Source: Alphaproteobacteria bacterium (GTDB lineage: Bacteria > Pseudomonadota > Alphaproteobacteria > UBA8366 > Aestuariispiraceae). From it: 64,000 bases of DNA. Positions 1 to 10,013 of this stretch are shown in pieces. How positions within the stretch are numbered: position 1 is the stretch's first letter; each line of letters opens with the position of its first letter. Location of the stretch: the NCBI GenBank assembly GCA_030065235.1, contig JASJDC010000005.1, positions 1 to 64,000 on the forward strand. Direction: 5' to 3'. The notes beneath the pieces are model-generated. The model made no database searches, was not told the DNA's origin, and saw nothing but the letters and a program-made list of their open reading frames with translations. Both the position numbers and the translations under genes were made by a program.

Positions 1-1
1 C

Positions 2-3000
2 ACGCCGGATGCGGACTTCAACGGCGAAGACGTCATCAGCTACACGATCAACGACGGGAACGGCGGGACCGCTGCGGCGACGGCGACGGTGACGGTCGCT
101 CCGGTGAACGACGCGCCGGTTGCTGTCGACGATTTGGCGTCGACGGAAGAAGACACGGCGGTGGTGATCGACGTGTTGGGCAATGATGCGGATGTCGATG
201 AGGACACGTTGACCGTCATCGACGCCGCATCGTCGGATGGCGACGTTGATATTACCGAAGACGGCGCGCTGCTCTTCACGCCGAACCAAGGCTTCACCGG
301 CGACGCGTTGATTGACTACACCGTGGGCGACGGGAATGGCGGGACCGATACGGCGACCGTTGCTGTAACAGTAAATGCTCGCCCCGCGATCTCCCTCGCG
401 GACCTGAACGGCGTCGACGGTTTCCGACTGATCGGCGTCGATGCTGATGACAATGCCGGCTATTCCATATCGAGCGCCGGAGACATCAACGGCGACGGTT
501 TCGATGACCTGATCATTGGCGCGCGCTATGCCGACGGCGCTGACAATGGTCAAACCGACGCCGGCGAGGCCTATGTTGTGTTTGGTCAGGCGGGAGGATT
601 CGCGGCCAATATCGCTCTTGGCAAGCTCAATGGGACCGACGGGTTCCGGCTGGTTGGCGCAGATGCTTACGATGTAGTCGGTTGGTCCGTCTCCGGCGCG
701 GGCGATCTGAACGGCGACGGCTTCGACGATTTGCTAATCGGCGCGCCTGGGGGCGACGGTATTGACAATACCGTTGAGGACCCCGGCGAGACTTATCTGC
801 TCCTCGGCCGGTCCGGCGGTTTCGCCGCTGAATACGCATTGGCCGACCCAGGCGGTTTTGACGGCGGCCGATTGATCGGCTTGAGCGCGACGGATGTCTT
901 TGGCGCTTCCGTTTCCGGCGTCGGAGATGTGAATGGCGACGGGTTCGACGATTTGGTTATTGGCGCGCCCGGCGCCGCCGGAAACAACTCTGCCGAAAGC
1001 AATACCGGCGTCAGCTATCTGTTATTTGGCAGAGAGAGCGAGGCGATTCTGGACTTTGAGGATCTGTCGCTCGCCTATGGCGGCGGAACCCAACTAGTCG
1101 GTGTGAATGAGGATGACTTTTCTGGATTCGCCGTCTCCGGCGCCGGGGATCTCAATGGCGACGGTTTCGACGATTTGGTCATTGGCGCTTTTCTAGCAGA
1201 CGGCCCCAATGATGAACGACCCGAAAGCGGTGAAACCTATGTGATCTTTGGCAAGGCGGATGGTTTCGCCGAGAGTTTGGATTTGGCTGGATTGGATGGC
1301 GAAGACGGCTTCCGTCTGGCTGGTTTGGACGCGGGAGATGAGAGCGGCCTGTCCGTCTCGCAGGCGGGCGATGTCAACGGCGACGGCTTTGACGACCTGA
1401 TCATCGGGGCGCGTTTGGCTAACGGTGTTGCGAATGACCAAACCGATGCGGGCGAAAGCTACGTCGTCTTCGGCCGGGCCGGTGAGTTTGCGCCCGAATT
1501 CGATCTTCAAGCATTGGATGGGTCCAACGGGTTCCGCGTTACGGGCGCCGAAGCGGAGGATGGGGCCGGCATATCGGTGTCCAACGCGGGGGACGTAAAT
1601 GGTGACGGCTTTGACGACCTGATCATCGGGGCGGACGACGCCGACAGTGTCGGCAACGAGCAACCCTTTGCCGGCGAGGCCTATCTGGTCTTCGGCAAGG
1701 CGGAGGGCTTCGCCGCAAACCTGGATCTCGCGTTGTTGGGCGCCGGTGACGGGATACGTCTGACCGGCGTGGATGCTGGGGACAATGCCGGTGAACGCGT
1801 CTCGAGCGCTGGAGACGTAAACGGCGACGGTTTTGACGATTTGCTCATCAGCGCGCCTTTCGCATATGGCGCTGAGAACAATCAAACCTACGCCGGCGAG
1901 GTCTATGTCGTGTTCGGTGGGGCCTTTGGCGCGGATGCGTCGCCGGTCGAGACCACAGGAACGTTGGCCGCTGAAGTTCTAATCGGCGGATTGGGCGATG
2001 ATGATCTTTCCGGCGGCGGCGGCGCGGACGTGCTGCGCGCCGGGGCTGGCGACGATGTGCTGACGGTCGGCGATGACAGTTTCGCGCGGATCGACGGTGG
2101 GACGGGACAGGACGAACTGGTCCTGGGGACCGGCGTCGACCTTGACCTGACGGCGACATCGCCTGGGAAAATCACCGATATCGAGACGATCGACCTGTCT
2201 GAGGATGGCGCCAACAGCTTGACCCTGTCCGCTCTGAACGTATTCGACCTGACCAGCGAGCGTGAGGATGGATCCGCGGTGCTGCGGGTCCTTGGCGACG
2301 GCGAAGACCATCTTAATCTCAGTGGCGGTTTCGTCGCGCTTGGCGAGGCGATTGACGACGGCGAGACATATCAGATCTTCCGCGCCGGCGCGGCGGAGTT
2401 GCGTGTGGAAGCTGGGGTCGCCGTGACGGGCGCCAGCCCGCTGATCGATCTGGGGGAATTGGACGGCAGCGACGGTTTCCGACTGGTTGGTGTGGACGCG
2501 TACGACTTTGCGGGCCGGTCTGTTTCCAGCGCTGGAGACATCAATGGCGACGGATTCGACGATGTGATCGTTGGCGCTTCTGGGGGAGATGGCGCTGACA
2601 ATGGTCAGCCCTACACAGGCGAGGCCTATGTGATCTTCGGCCAGGCGGGAGGTTTTGCGGCGGACATTGAGCTGGCCGATTTGAATGGCAGTGACGGGTT
2701 CCGGCTCTTTGGCGTGGATTCTTATGACGACACCGGCTTTTCCGTTTCGGGCGCGGGGGACATTAACGGCGACGGTTTCGTCGACCTGATCGTCGGCGCG
2801 CCTTTCGCCGACGGGGCCGAAAATGGCGTTTACGGCGTCGGCGAGAGTTACGTGGTCTTCGGCAAAGCCGCAGGGTTCGACCCGGTCCTCGATCTAGGGG
2901 CGCTGGACGTCGAAGACGGGTTCCGTCTGATCGGAGCGGATGTCCGGGACGATACGGGCATATCCGTTGCGGGCGCGGGGGACATCAACGGCGACGGTTT

Positions 3001-6000
3001 CGACGACTTGATCATCGGGGCGGAAGACGCCGATGGGCTCAACGACAACCAAGATTATACCGGCGAAACCTACGTCCTGTTCGGCAAGGCAGATGGATTC
3101 GGGTCGCAAGTGGCGCTAGGCGGCCTCACCGGTGCAGACGGTTTCCGACTAGTCGGTGTAGATGCCGAGGATTTCGCAGGCAGTTGGGTGTCGGGCGCGG
3201 GAGATGTGAACGGCGACGGGCTCGACGATCTGGTCATAGGAGCGTTTCTCGCGGATGGCGCCGCCAATAGCGCGCCCTACGCCGGCGAGGCCTATGTGGT
3301 CTTCGGCGCGGCCGATGGGTTCGCGCCCGATTTCGAATTGGCTCGTCTGAACGGGAGCGATGGGTTCCGCCTCACTGGCGTCGGCGCATACGATGAGGCC
3401 GGTCTTTCCGTAACCGGCGCCGGCGATGTCAATGGCGACGGTTTCGATGATTTGATCATTGGGGCGCGTCTCGCAGACGGTGTGGACGGTCGGAAATACG
3501 CCGTTGGCGAGAGCTATGTCGTGTTCGGCAAGGCCGACGGCTTCGCGGCCGACCTCGATCTTGGTGTGCTCGACGGTGCAGATGGTTTCAAGCTAACCGG
3601 CGTGAACGCCGGCGACGGCGCCGGCCGATCGGTCTCAAGCGCCGGCGACGTCAACGGCGACGGTTTCGATGATTTGCTGATTGGGGCTGAAGACGCCGAC
3701 GGTATCGGCAACAATGAACCTTACTCCGGCGAGGCCTATGTCGTATTCGGCAAGGCGAGCGGCTTCACGGCGAATGTCGATCTTGGCGCGATCGGGGCCG
3801 GGGACGGGTTCCGTCTCACTGGTGTCGATGTCTATAGTCAGGCGGGGGAAGCTGTCTCCAGCGCCGGCGACGTCAACGGCGACGGCTTTGACGATCTGAT
3901 CATCGGCGCGCCATTCGCAAACGGCCTCAATGACAACCAAATCGATGCCGGCGAAGCCTATGTCGTCTTCGGCGGTGCGTTCGGCGGCGACGCGACGCCG
4001 GTTGTAACGGCTGGAACCGGGGCCGCCGAAATCCTCGTCGGCGGCCTCGGCGACGACGACCTGTCGGGCGGCGGCGGCGCCGATGTGCTGCGCGGCGGCG
4101 CCGGCGACGACCGGCTGACGATCGGCGATGAAGGCTTCGCGCGGATCGATGGCGGGACCGGGCGGGACACGCTGGCGCTTGAGAGCGGCGTGGACCTTAA
4201 TCTGGCGCAGGCCGCGCCCTCGACCATCACGGACATCGAAGAGATCGATCTGTCGGCCTCTGGAGAAAACAGCCTCGCCTTGAACAAGCTGGATATCTTC
4301 GATCTGACCAGCGAACGCGAGGATGGCGCCGCTGTGCTGCGCGTGCGCGGTGCGGTGGATGATACGGCTACGGTCACCGGCGAATTCGCCGCCGACGGCT
4401 CTGTGGTTGAAGACGGGGTGACATTCGACATCTACCGGGCGGGCGCGGCCGAACTGCGCGTCGAACAGGGCGTGGGGATCGTGTTCAACGACGCGCCGGT
4501 CGCCGTGGACGACGCGGCGGAGACCGGCTTTAACCAGGCGGTTGACATTGACGTTCTTGCGAACGACTCGGATTTGAATGGCGACGACTTGAGCGTCATC
4601 AGCGCGACGGCGACAAACGGCTCGGTCGTCGTGAATCCGGACAACACCCTGACCTTCACGCCCGACGATTGGTTCATAGGCGAGGCGCAGATCGACTACA
4701 CGATCAGCGACGGCTTTGGCGGCGTCGACGCCGCCGTAGCGACGGTGACGGTGCTGCCGTCGATCAAACTGGGTGCGCTCGACGAAAGCAACGGCTTTCG
4801 GCTGGATGGGATCACTTTTAACGATAATTCCGGCGGCTCGGTGTCGGGCGCGGGGGATGTGAACGGCGACGGTTTCGACGATCTGATCGTCGGAGCGGTC
4901 GGGGGCGATCCGAATAACGCCAGCGGCGCCGGGGAGAGCTATGTGGTGTTCGGCAAGGCGGGCGGCTTTGGCGCCAGCCTGTCTCTGTCTTCGTTGGACG
5001 GCACGAACGGTTTTCGACTGAATGGGATCACTATTAACGATTATTCCGGCCGCTCGGTGTCGGGCGCGGGGGATGTGAATGGCGACGGCTTCGACGATCT
5101 GATCATTGGGGCGGACAGAGCCGGTCCGAACAACGTCGACCGCACCGGCGAGAGCTATGTGGTGTTCGGCAAGGCGAGCGGCTTTGGCCCCAGCCTGGAC
5201 TTGGCCTCTCTGGACGGAACCAACGGCTTCCGGCTGGATGGGATCGACAGCGACGATCGATCCGGCCGCTTGGTGTCGGGCGCGGGGGACGTGAATGGCG
5301 ACGGTTTTGATGATCTGATCGTCGGGGCGTATTTCGCTGATCCGAACGACGTCGACCGCGCCGGCGAGAGCTATGTGGTGTTCGGGGCCGCTGGCGGTTT
5401 TGCCGCCAGCCTGGACTTGGCCTCTCTGGACGGAACCAACGGCTTCCGGCTGGATGGAATCGATTCGGACGATCGATCCGGCCGCTCGGTTTCCGGCGCG
5501 GGGGACGTGAATGGCGACGGTTTCGACGATCTGATCATTGGGGCGCCAGATGCCGATCCAAATAGCAGCCAGTCCGGCGAGAGCTATGTGGTGTTCGGGG
5601 CCGCTGGCGGTTTTGCCGCCAGCCTGGACTTGGCCTCTCTGGACGGAACCAACGGCTTCCGCCTGGATGGGATCGACAGCGGCGATACCTCCGGCATCTC
5701 GGTTTCCGGCGCGGGGGACGTGAATGGCGATGGTTTCGACGATCTGATCGTCGGGGCAAGGCGCGGCGATCCGAACGGCGCCAACAACGCCGGCGAGAGC
5801 TATGTGGTGTTCGGCAAGGCGGGCGGCTTCGGCGCCAGCCTGGATCTCTCGGCTTTGAACGGCCAGAACGGTTTTCGACTGGATGGGATCGATCCGAACG
5901 ATCTTTCCGGCGGCTCGGTGTCTGGTGCGGGGGACGTAAATGGCGACGGTTTCGACGATCTGATCGTCGGGGCGGAACGCGCCTCTCCGAACGGCGTCAG

Positions 6001-6742
6001 CGGCGCCGGCGAGAGCTATGTGGTGTTCGGCAAGGCGGGCGGCTTCGGCCCCAGCCTGGACCTCGCCACTCTGGGAACTCCGGACGGCGCCGCCGGCTTC
6101 CGGTTGGATGGGATCGATACGAACGATCTTTCCGGCGGCTCGGTGTCGGGCGCTGGGGACGTGAATGGCGACGGTTTCGACGATCTGATCATTGGGGCGC
6201 GTCGCGCCAATCAGATCGACGCCTTTGGCACCGGCGAGAGCTATGTGGTGTTCGGCGCGGCGTTTGGCGGGGATGCGACGCCGGTTGTAACGGTTGGAAC
6301 CGAAGCCGCTGAAATTCTGATCGGCGGGCTTGGCGATGATGATCTGTCGGGCGGCGGCGGGGCGGATGTGCTGCGCGGCGGGGCCGGCGACGATGCGTTG
6401 GATGGCGGGTCGGGGGATGATCGGCTTGTTGGCGGCGGGAATGACGATCGGCTGACGGGCGGGCAGGGCGATGATGTGCTGATCGGCGGGCAGGGGGACG
6501 ATGTCTTCGTCTTCCGCGACGCGGATGGCGGGGATGACCGGATCGAGGATTTCCAGACCGGGCCGGGCCAGGCGGACGCCATCGACCTGACGGATGTGGC
6601 GACGCTGACCCTGTTCAGCGAGGTTCTCGCCAACACGGCCCAGGTGGATGGCAATGCGGTGATCGATCTCGGGGACGGCGACACCGTGACGCTGTTGGGA
6701 GTCAATCGCAATGATCTGGATAGTGATGATTTCTTGTTCTGA
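2..6742 (+). CDS. Giant secreted FG-GAP/cadherin-like/RTX protein, 5' end missing
   Basis: The frame is open from base 2, so the N terminus lies upstream of the window. About 2,246 residues are visible. In order they hold a cadherin-like/VCBS-type domain (VAVDD...DVLGNDAD...FTPNQGF), seven FG-GAP repeats (GDxNGDGFDDLIIGA core), an RTX-like GGLGDDDLSGGGGADVL stretch with a linker domain, seven more FG-GAP repeats with the same tail, a second VAVDD domain, a third set of seven FG-GAP repeats, and a C-terminal run of GGxGDDxL nonapeptides ending in a non-cleaved type I secretion tail (...DLDSDDFLF). The ABC transporter and fusion protein just downstream are the expected exporters. Calcium binding follows from the DxNxDG and RTX motifs. 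An adhesin or surface role is inferred from the family. Confidence 0.93.
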   Translation, partial: TPDADFNGEDVISYTINDGNGGTAAATATVTVAPVNDAPVAVDDLASTEEDTAVVIDVLGNDADVDEDTLTVIDAASSDGDVDITEDGALLFTPNQGFTGDALIDYTVGDGNGGTDTATVAVTVNARPAISLADLNGVDGFRLIGVDADDNAGYSISSAGDINGDGFDDLIIGARYADGADNGQTDAGEAYVVFGQAGGFAANIALGKLNGTDGFRLVGADAYDVVGWSVSGAGDLNGDGFDDLLIGAPGGDGIDNTVEDPGETYLLLGRSGGFAAEYALADPGGFDGGRLIGLSATDVFGASVSGVGDVNGDGFDDLVIGAPGAAGNNSAESNTGVSYLLFGRESEAILDFEDLSLAYGGGTQLVGVNEDDFSGFAVSGAGDLNGDGFDDLVIGAFLADGPNDERPESGETYVIFGKADGFAESLDLAGLDGEDGFRLAGLDAGDESGLSVSQAGDVNGDGFDDLIIGARLANGVANDQTDAGESYVVFGRAGEFAPEFDLQALDGSNGFRVTGAEAEDGAGISVSNAGDVNGDGFDDLIIGADDADSVGNEQPFAGEAYLVFGKAEGFAANLDLALLGAGDGIRLTGVDAGDNAGERVSSAGDVNGDGFDDLLISAPFAYGAENNQTYAGEVYVVFGGAFGADASPVETTGTLAAEVLIGGLGDDDLSGGGGADVLRAGAGDDVLTVGDDSFARIDGGTGQDELVLGTGVDLDLTATSPGKITDIETIDLSEDGANSLTLSALNVFDLTSEREDGSAVLRVLGDGEDHLNLSGGFVALGEAIDDGETYQIFRAGAAELRVEAGVAVTGASPLIDLGELDGSDGFRLVGVDAYDFAGRSVSSAGDINGDGFDDVIVGASGGDGADNGQPYTGEAYVIFGQAGGFAADIELADLNGSDGFRLFGVDSYDDTGFSVSGAGDINGDGFVDLIVGAPFADGAENGVYGVGESYVVFGKAAGFDPVLDLGALDVEDGFRLIGADVRDDTGISVAGAGDINGDGFDDLIIGAEDADGLNDNQDYTGETYVLFGKADGFGSQVALGGLTGADGFRLVGVDAEDFAGSWVSGAGDVNGDGLDDLVIGAFLADGAANSAPYAGEAYVVFGAADGFAPDFELARLNGSDGFRLTGVGAYDEAGLSVTGAGDVNGDGFDDLIIGARLADGVDGRKYAVGESYVVFGKADGFAADLDLGVLDGADGFKLTGVNAGDGAGRSVSSAGDVNGDGFDDLLIGAEDADGIGNNEPYSGEAYVVFGKASGFTANVDLGAIGAGDGFRLTGVDVYSQAGEAVSSAGDVNGDGFDDLIIGAPFANGLNDNQIDAGEAYVVFGGAFGGDATPVVTAGTGAAEILVGGLGDDDLSGGGGADVLRGGAGDDRLTIGDEGFARIDGGTGRDTLALESGVDLNLAQAAPSTITDIEEIDLSASGENSLALNKLDIFDLTSEREDGAAVLRVRGAVDDTATVTGEFAADGSVVEDGVTFDIYRAGAAELRVEQGVGIVFNDAPVAVDDAAETGFNQAVDIDVLANDSDLNGDDLSVISATATNGSVVVNPDNTLTFTPDDWFIGEAQIDYTISDGFGGVDAAVATVTVLPSIKLGALDESNGFRLDGITFNDNSGGSVSGAGDVNGDGFDDLIVGAVGGDPNNASGAGESYVVFGKAGGFGASLSLSSLDGTNGFRLNGITINDYSGRSVSGAGDVNGDGFDDLIIGADRAGPNNVDRTGESYVVFGKASGFGPSLDLASLDGTNGFRLDGIDSDDRSGRLVSGAGDVNGDGFDDLIVGAYFADPNDVDRAGESYVVFGAAGGFAASLDLASLDGTNGFRLDGIDSDDRSGRSVSGAGDVNGDGFDDLIIGAPDADPNSSQSGESYVVFGAAGGFAASLDLASLDGTNGFRLDGIDSGDTSGISVSGAGDVNGDGFDDLIVGARRGDPNGANNAGESYVVFGKAGGFGASLDLSALNGQNGFRLDGIDPNDLSGGSVSGAGDVNGDGFDDLIVGAERASPNGVSGAGESYVVFGKAGGFGPSLDLATLGTPDGAAGFRLDGIDTNDLSGGSVSGAGDVNGDGFDDLIIGARRANQIDAFGTGESYVVFGAAFGGDATPVVTVGTEAAEILIGGLGDDDLSGGGGADVLRGGAGDDALDGGSGDDRLVGGGNDDRLTGGQGDDVLIGGQGDDVFVFRDADGGDDRIEDFQTGPGQADAIDLTDVATLTLFSEVLANTAQVDGNAVIDLGDGDTVTLLGVNRNDLDSDDFLF

Positions 6743-6859
6743 GGGTGACGCCGTCCGGTCGCGGTCGATCGCGCGCGCCGATACGGTCAACGGCCGGAGG
6801 CGCCGCGTGATACGGGTCGCGGCGGGTTGCGACAGCGGTTTTCAAGGGATGCAGAACGG

Positions 6860-8563
6860 ATGCTGAACGCCACACAGAGGCTGTTCGCGGAAACGATGTC
6901 GGTCTGTCGCCGGTCGTTTTTGGCGGTGCTGCTGTTCAGCTGCGCGATCAACCTGTTGATGCTGACGGCGCCGATTTACATGCTGCAGGTGTTCGACCGG
7001 ATTCTGTCGAGCCGGAGCTATGAATCGCTGGTGACGCTGATGGCGATCGCGGTCTTCGCGCTGGCGATCATGGCGGCGCTGGAGGCGGTGCGCGGGATTT
7101 TCGTCGTCCGGGTCGGGAGTTGGATGGACGAACGGCTGAGCGGGTCGGTCTTCGCCGGTCAGGTCAGCGAGGCGATCGAGGGCGATCCCTCCTCGCAGGG
7201 TCTGCGCGATCTAACGGCGCTGCGCGGTTTTATCTCGGGCCCGGCGATCTTTCCGCTGCTGGACGCGCCCTGGACGCCGATCTTCCTGTTGGCGCTGTTC
7301 GTGTTGCACCCGTATATGGGGTGGCTGGCGGTTTGCGGCGCCGGCGTGATCTTCGCCTTCGCGCTGTTGAACGAGATCCTGACCCGCGCGCCCTTGATGC
7401 GGTCGAACCATCTGTCGATCCAGGCGCTGGCGGCGGCCGATCAGGCGGCGCGCAACGCCGATGCGATCCAGGCGATGGGGATGATGGGCCGGCTGCAGAA
7501 ACGCTGGCGGCCGCTGAATGAGGAGGCGGTTCGGCTGCAGAACCTGGCCAGCGGGCGCGGCGTGCATATCACGGCGCTGAGCAAGTTCATCCGGCTGGGG
7601 CTGCAGGTCGGGATCATGAGCCTGGGGGCCTATCTGGTGATCCAGGGCGAGCTGACGCCGGGGGCGATGATTGCGGGCTCGATCCTGATGGGCCGCGCCC
7701 TGGCCCCGGTGGAGCAGGCGATCGGATCGTGGAAACAGGCGATCGGGGCGCGCCAGGCCTATGGCAGGCTGCGCCGCCATATCGCGAAGACCGCGGCGCC
7801 TCAGGCGGCGATGCCGCTGCCGGCGCCGACGGGGCGGCTGTCGGTGACCGGCGTCGGCTTTTTCCATCCCGAACATGATCACCCGGCCTTGAATCAGGTG
7901 AGCGTCACGCTTGAGCCCGGCGAGATACTGGGTGTGACCGGTCCGACGGCGTCGGGTAAGACGACGCTGGCGCGGATCCTGATCGGCAATCTCAAGCCGC
8001 GGGTCGGCAAGGTGCGGCTCGACGGGATGGATATCGCCGAATGGGACAAGGAGAATCTCGGCCGGCATGTCGGCTATCTGCCGCAGGTTGTCGAGCTGTT
8101 CGCCGGCACGGTGGCGGAGAATATCGCGCGGCTGGGCGAGCCTGATCCTGATAAGGTAGTCTCGGCGGCGGCGCTGGCCGGGGTGCATGAGATGATCTTG
8201 GCGCTGCCCGGCGGCTATGATTACAAGATCGGCGAGGACGGGCGCGGCCTGTCGGGCGGCCAGCGCCAGCGCATCGCCCTGGCCCGGGCGCTCTATGGCG
8301 ATGTGCGCTTTCTGGTGTTGGACGAGCCGAACGCCAGCCTCGACAGCGCGGGCGAGGCGGCCCTGCGGCGGACGCTCGAGAGCCTGCGGGAGCGCTGCGT
8401 GACCACGGTGGTGATCGCCCATCGGCCCTCGATCATGGCGTCGGTCGACCGGATCATGGTGCTGGAGGGCGGCCGGATCGAGGATCTTGGGCCGCGTGAG
8501 GAGATGCTGGCTAAACTCTCGCCCCTCGCCGAGATCGGTCGGCCCAGCCTGGTGACGGCCTAG
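6860..8563 (+). CDS. Type I secretion ABC transporter/permease (PrtD/AprD-like)
   Basis: This is a 567-residue half transporter: an N-terminal membrane domain (hydrophobic segments near residues 20-70 and 130-180) fused to a nucleotide-binding domain. Walker A reads GPTASGKTT, the signature LSGGQRQR, Walker B FLVLDEPNASLD, and the switch histidine is in IAHRPS. The opening RSFLAVLLFS...PIYMLQVFDRIL is typical of the PrtD family of protease and RTX exporters, which lack the N-terminal peptidase-like domain. It lies 117 bases after the RTX substrate and 41 bases before the HlyD partner. The ATG at 6860 is preferred. An in-frame TTG at 6827 would add 11 residues. Confidence 0.93.
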   Translation: MLNATQRLFAETMSVCRRSFLAVLLFSCAINLLMLTAPIYMLQVFDRILSSRSYESLVTLMAIAVFALAIMAALEAVRGIFVVRVGSWMDERLSGSVFAGQVSEAIEGDPSSQGLRDLTALRGFISGPAIFPLLDAPWTPIFLLALFVLHPYMGWLAVCGAGVIFAFALLNEILTRAPLMRSNHLSIQALAAADQAARNADAIQAMGMMGRLQKRWRPLNEEAVRLQNLASGRGVHITALSKFIRLGLQVGIMSLGAYLVIQGELTPGAMIAGSILMGRALAPVEQAIGSWKQAIGARQAYGRLRRHIAKTAAPQAAMPLPAPTGRLSVTGVGFFHPEHDHPALNQVSVTLEPGEILGVTGPTASGKTTLARILIGNLKPRVGKVRLDGMDIAEWDKENLGRHVGYLPQVVELFAGTVAENIARLGEPDPDKVVSAAALAGVHEMILALPGGYDYKIGEDGRGLSGGQRQRIALARALYGDVRFLVLDEPNASLDSAGEAALRRTLESLRERCVTTVVIAHRPSIMASVDRIMVLEGGRIEDLGPREEMLAKLSPLAEIGRPSLVTA

Positions 8564-8604
8564 GCCGCCCAGATCGCTGAACGCATAGGAACGGACCGCA
8601 AGCC

Positions 8605-9912
8605 ATGGCCCCACTCTCAATCCCCAAACGCCCGCGGATCGGCGGCCCTTTGCTGATCGGGCTCCTCTTGATCGGGGCTTTCTTCGGCGGCTTCGGCGCC
8701 TGGTCGATCAAGACCGAGCTGGACAGCGCGGCGGTGGCGCCGGGGGTCTTGATGGTCGAGACCAACCGCAAGACCGTCAAACATCTGGAAGGCGGGATCG
8801 TCGGCGAGATTCTGGTCCGCGAAGGCGATGCGGTCCAGGCCGATCAGCTGCTGTTCCGGCTTGACGCGACACAGGCGGCGGCGCGGCTCGACCTGTTGAG
8901 CAGCCGGCAAGTCACCGCCTTGGCGCGGGAGGCGCGCTTGAAGGCGGAACAGGTCGGCGCGGCGGCGATCGACTTCCCCCCGCGGATCGCTGACGCGTCG
9001 CCGGATAGCGCCGTGGCGGTGACGCGGGCGGCCGAGGAGGCGATCTTCGAAGCGCGCCGGCGTTCGCGCGAGGGTCAGGTCAGCATCCTCAATCAGCAGA
9101 TCGCCGCCTTCCGCGAGGAGATCATCGGGCTGGAAGGCCAGATCGCGGCGCAGGGCAAACAGATCGAACTGATCACCGAGGAGATCGCCGATCTCGAACA
9201 GCTCTTTGAGAAGGGACTGGCGCGCAAGGCGCGGATGCTGTTGATGCAGCGCGAGCAGGTCGAGATCGAAGGCCAGCGGGCGCAGCATCGGGCGGAGATC
9301 GCGCGGATCCGGCAGGCGATCGGCGAGACCAAGATTCGGATCAACGAGCTGACCGTGGAGTTCGTCAACGCGGTGGTCGCCGAACTGTCGGAGGTGCAGG
9401 CGGAATTGCTCGATCTGGAGGAGCAGGTCCGCGCCGCCCGCGACGTGTTGGTCCGGACCGATATCAAATCCCCTGCCGACGGGGTGGTGATCGGGCTGAC
9501 CGCGCATACGGTCGGCGGCGTGATCGGGCCGGGCGAGGCGATTCTCGAGATCGTCCCGCAGGATGAGAAGCTGGTGATCGACGCGCGCGTCGATCCTGTC
9601 GACGCCGATATTGTCTTGCCGGGGCTGGAGGCGCAGATCAGCTTCTCCGCCTTCTCCAGCCGCGACAACAATCCCTCGCGCGGGATCGTGACCTGGGTTT
9701 CCGGCGACGGCATCCTGGATGATCAGACGGGCGCGCGCTATTACCTGGCGCGGGTTGAGATCGACAAGGAGGGTTTGGTAGGGGTGGAACTGGGCGATCT
9801 ACGGCCGGGCATGCTCGCGGATGTCTTTATCCTGACCGGCAAGCAGCGGCCGATCGACTATCTGATCGATCCCCTGACCCGCAACCTGCAGAAGTCCCTG
9901 CGCGAGCTGTGA
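8605..9912 (+). CDS. HlyD/PrtE-family membrane fusion protein of type I secretion
   Basis: 435 residues. One N-terminal membrane anchor (about residues 14-34) is followed by a lipoyl-type half motif (VKHLEGGIVGEILVREGDAV), a long periplasmic coiled coil (about residues 130-290, with Q-, E- and L-rich heptads), and the closing lipoyl half and beta barrel (DIKSPADGVVIGL...GVIGPGEAILEIVPQ). It would bridge the inner-membrane ABC transporter to a TolC-like outer-membrane channel, which is not in this window. The same orientation and close spacing as the transporter indicate one operon exporting the giant RTX protein upstream. Confidence 0.93.
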   Translation: MAPLSIPKRPRIGGPLLIGLLLIGAFFGGFGAWSIKTELDSAAVAPGVLMVETNRKTVKHLEGGIVGEILVREGDAVQADQLLFRLDATQAAARLDLLSSRQVTALAREARLKAEQVGAAAIDFPPRIADASPDSAVAVTRAAEEAIFEARRRSREGQVSILNQQIAAFREEIIGLEGQIAAQGKQIELITEEIADLEQLFEKGLARKARMLLMQREQVEIEGQRAQHRAEIARIRQAIGETKIRINELTVEFVNAVVAELSEVQAELLDLEEQVRAARDVLVRTDIKSPADGVVIGLTAHTVGGVIGPGEAILEIVPQDEKLVIDARVDPVDADIVLPGLEAQISFSAFSSRDNNPSRGIVTWVSGDGILDDQTGARYYLARVEIDKEGLVGVELGDLRPGMLADVFILTGKQRPIDYLIDPLTRNLQKSLREL

Positions 9913-10013
9913 CCCGCCGCCCGCTTGGGTGAAGCGCCCATAAGAACGACGCCGCCAGGCGGCTGGCGCGCACGTGGATAGGCTGCGCCGCGCCTTAGAC
10001 TCGATGGGAAATC

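Noticed and set aside
3635-6790. Minus-strand open frame of 1,051 codons opposite the FG-GAP protein
   Set aside because: It mirrors the repeats of the sense gene, and its regularity comes from the repeated DNA. It has no own start signal or known domain.
7211-8620. Minus-strand frame of 469 codons opposite the type I secretion ABC gene
   Set aside because: It is rich in Arg, His and Gln, as expected of the antisense of a G+C-rich gene, and the sense strand has intact ABC motifs.
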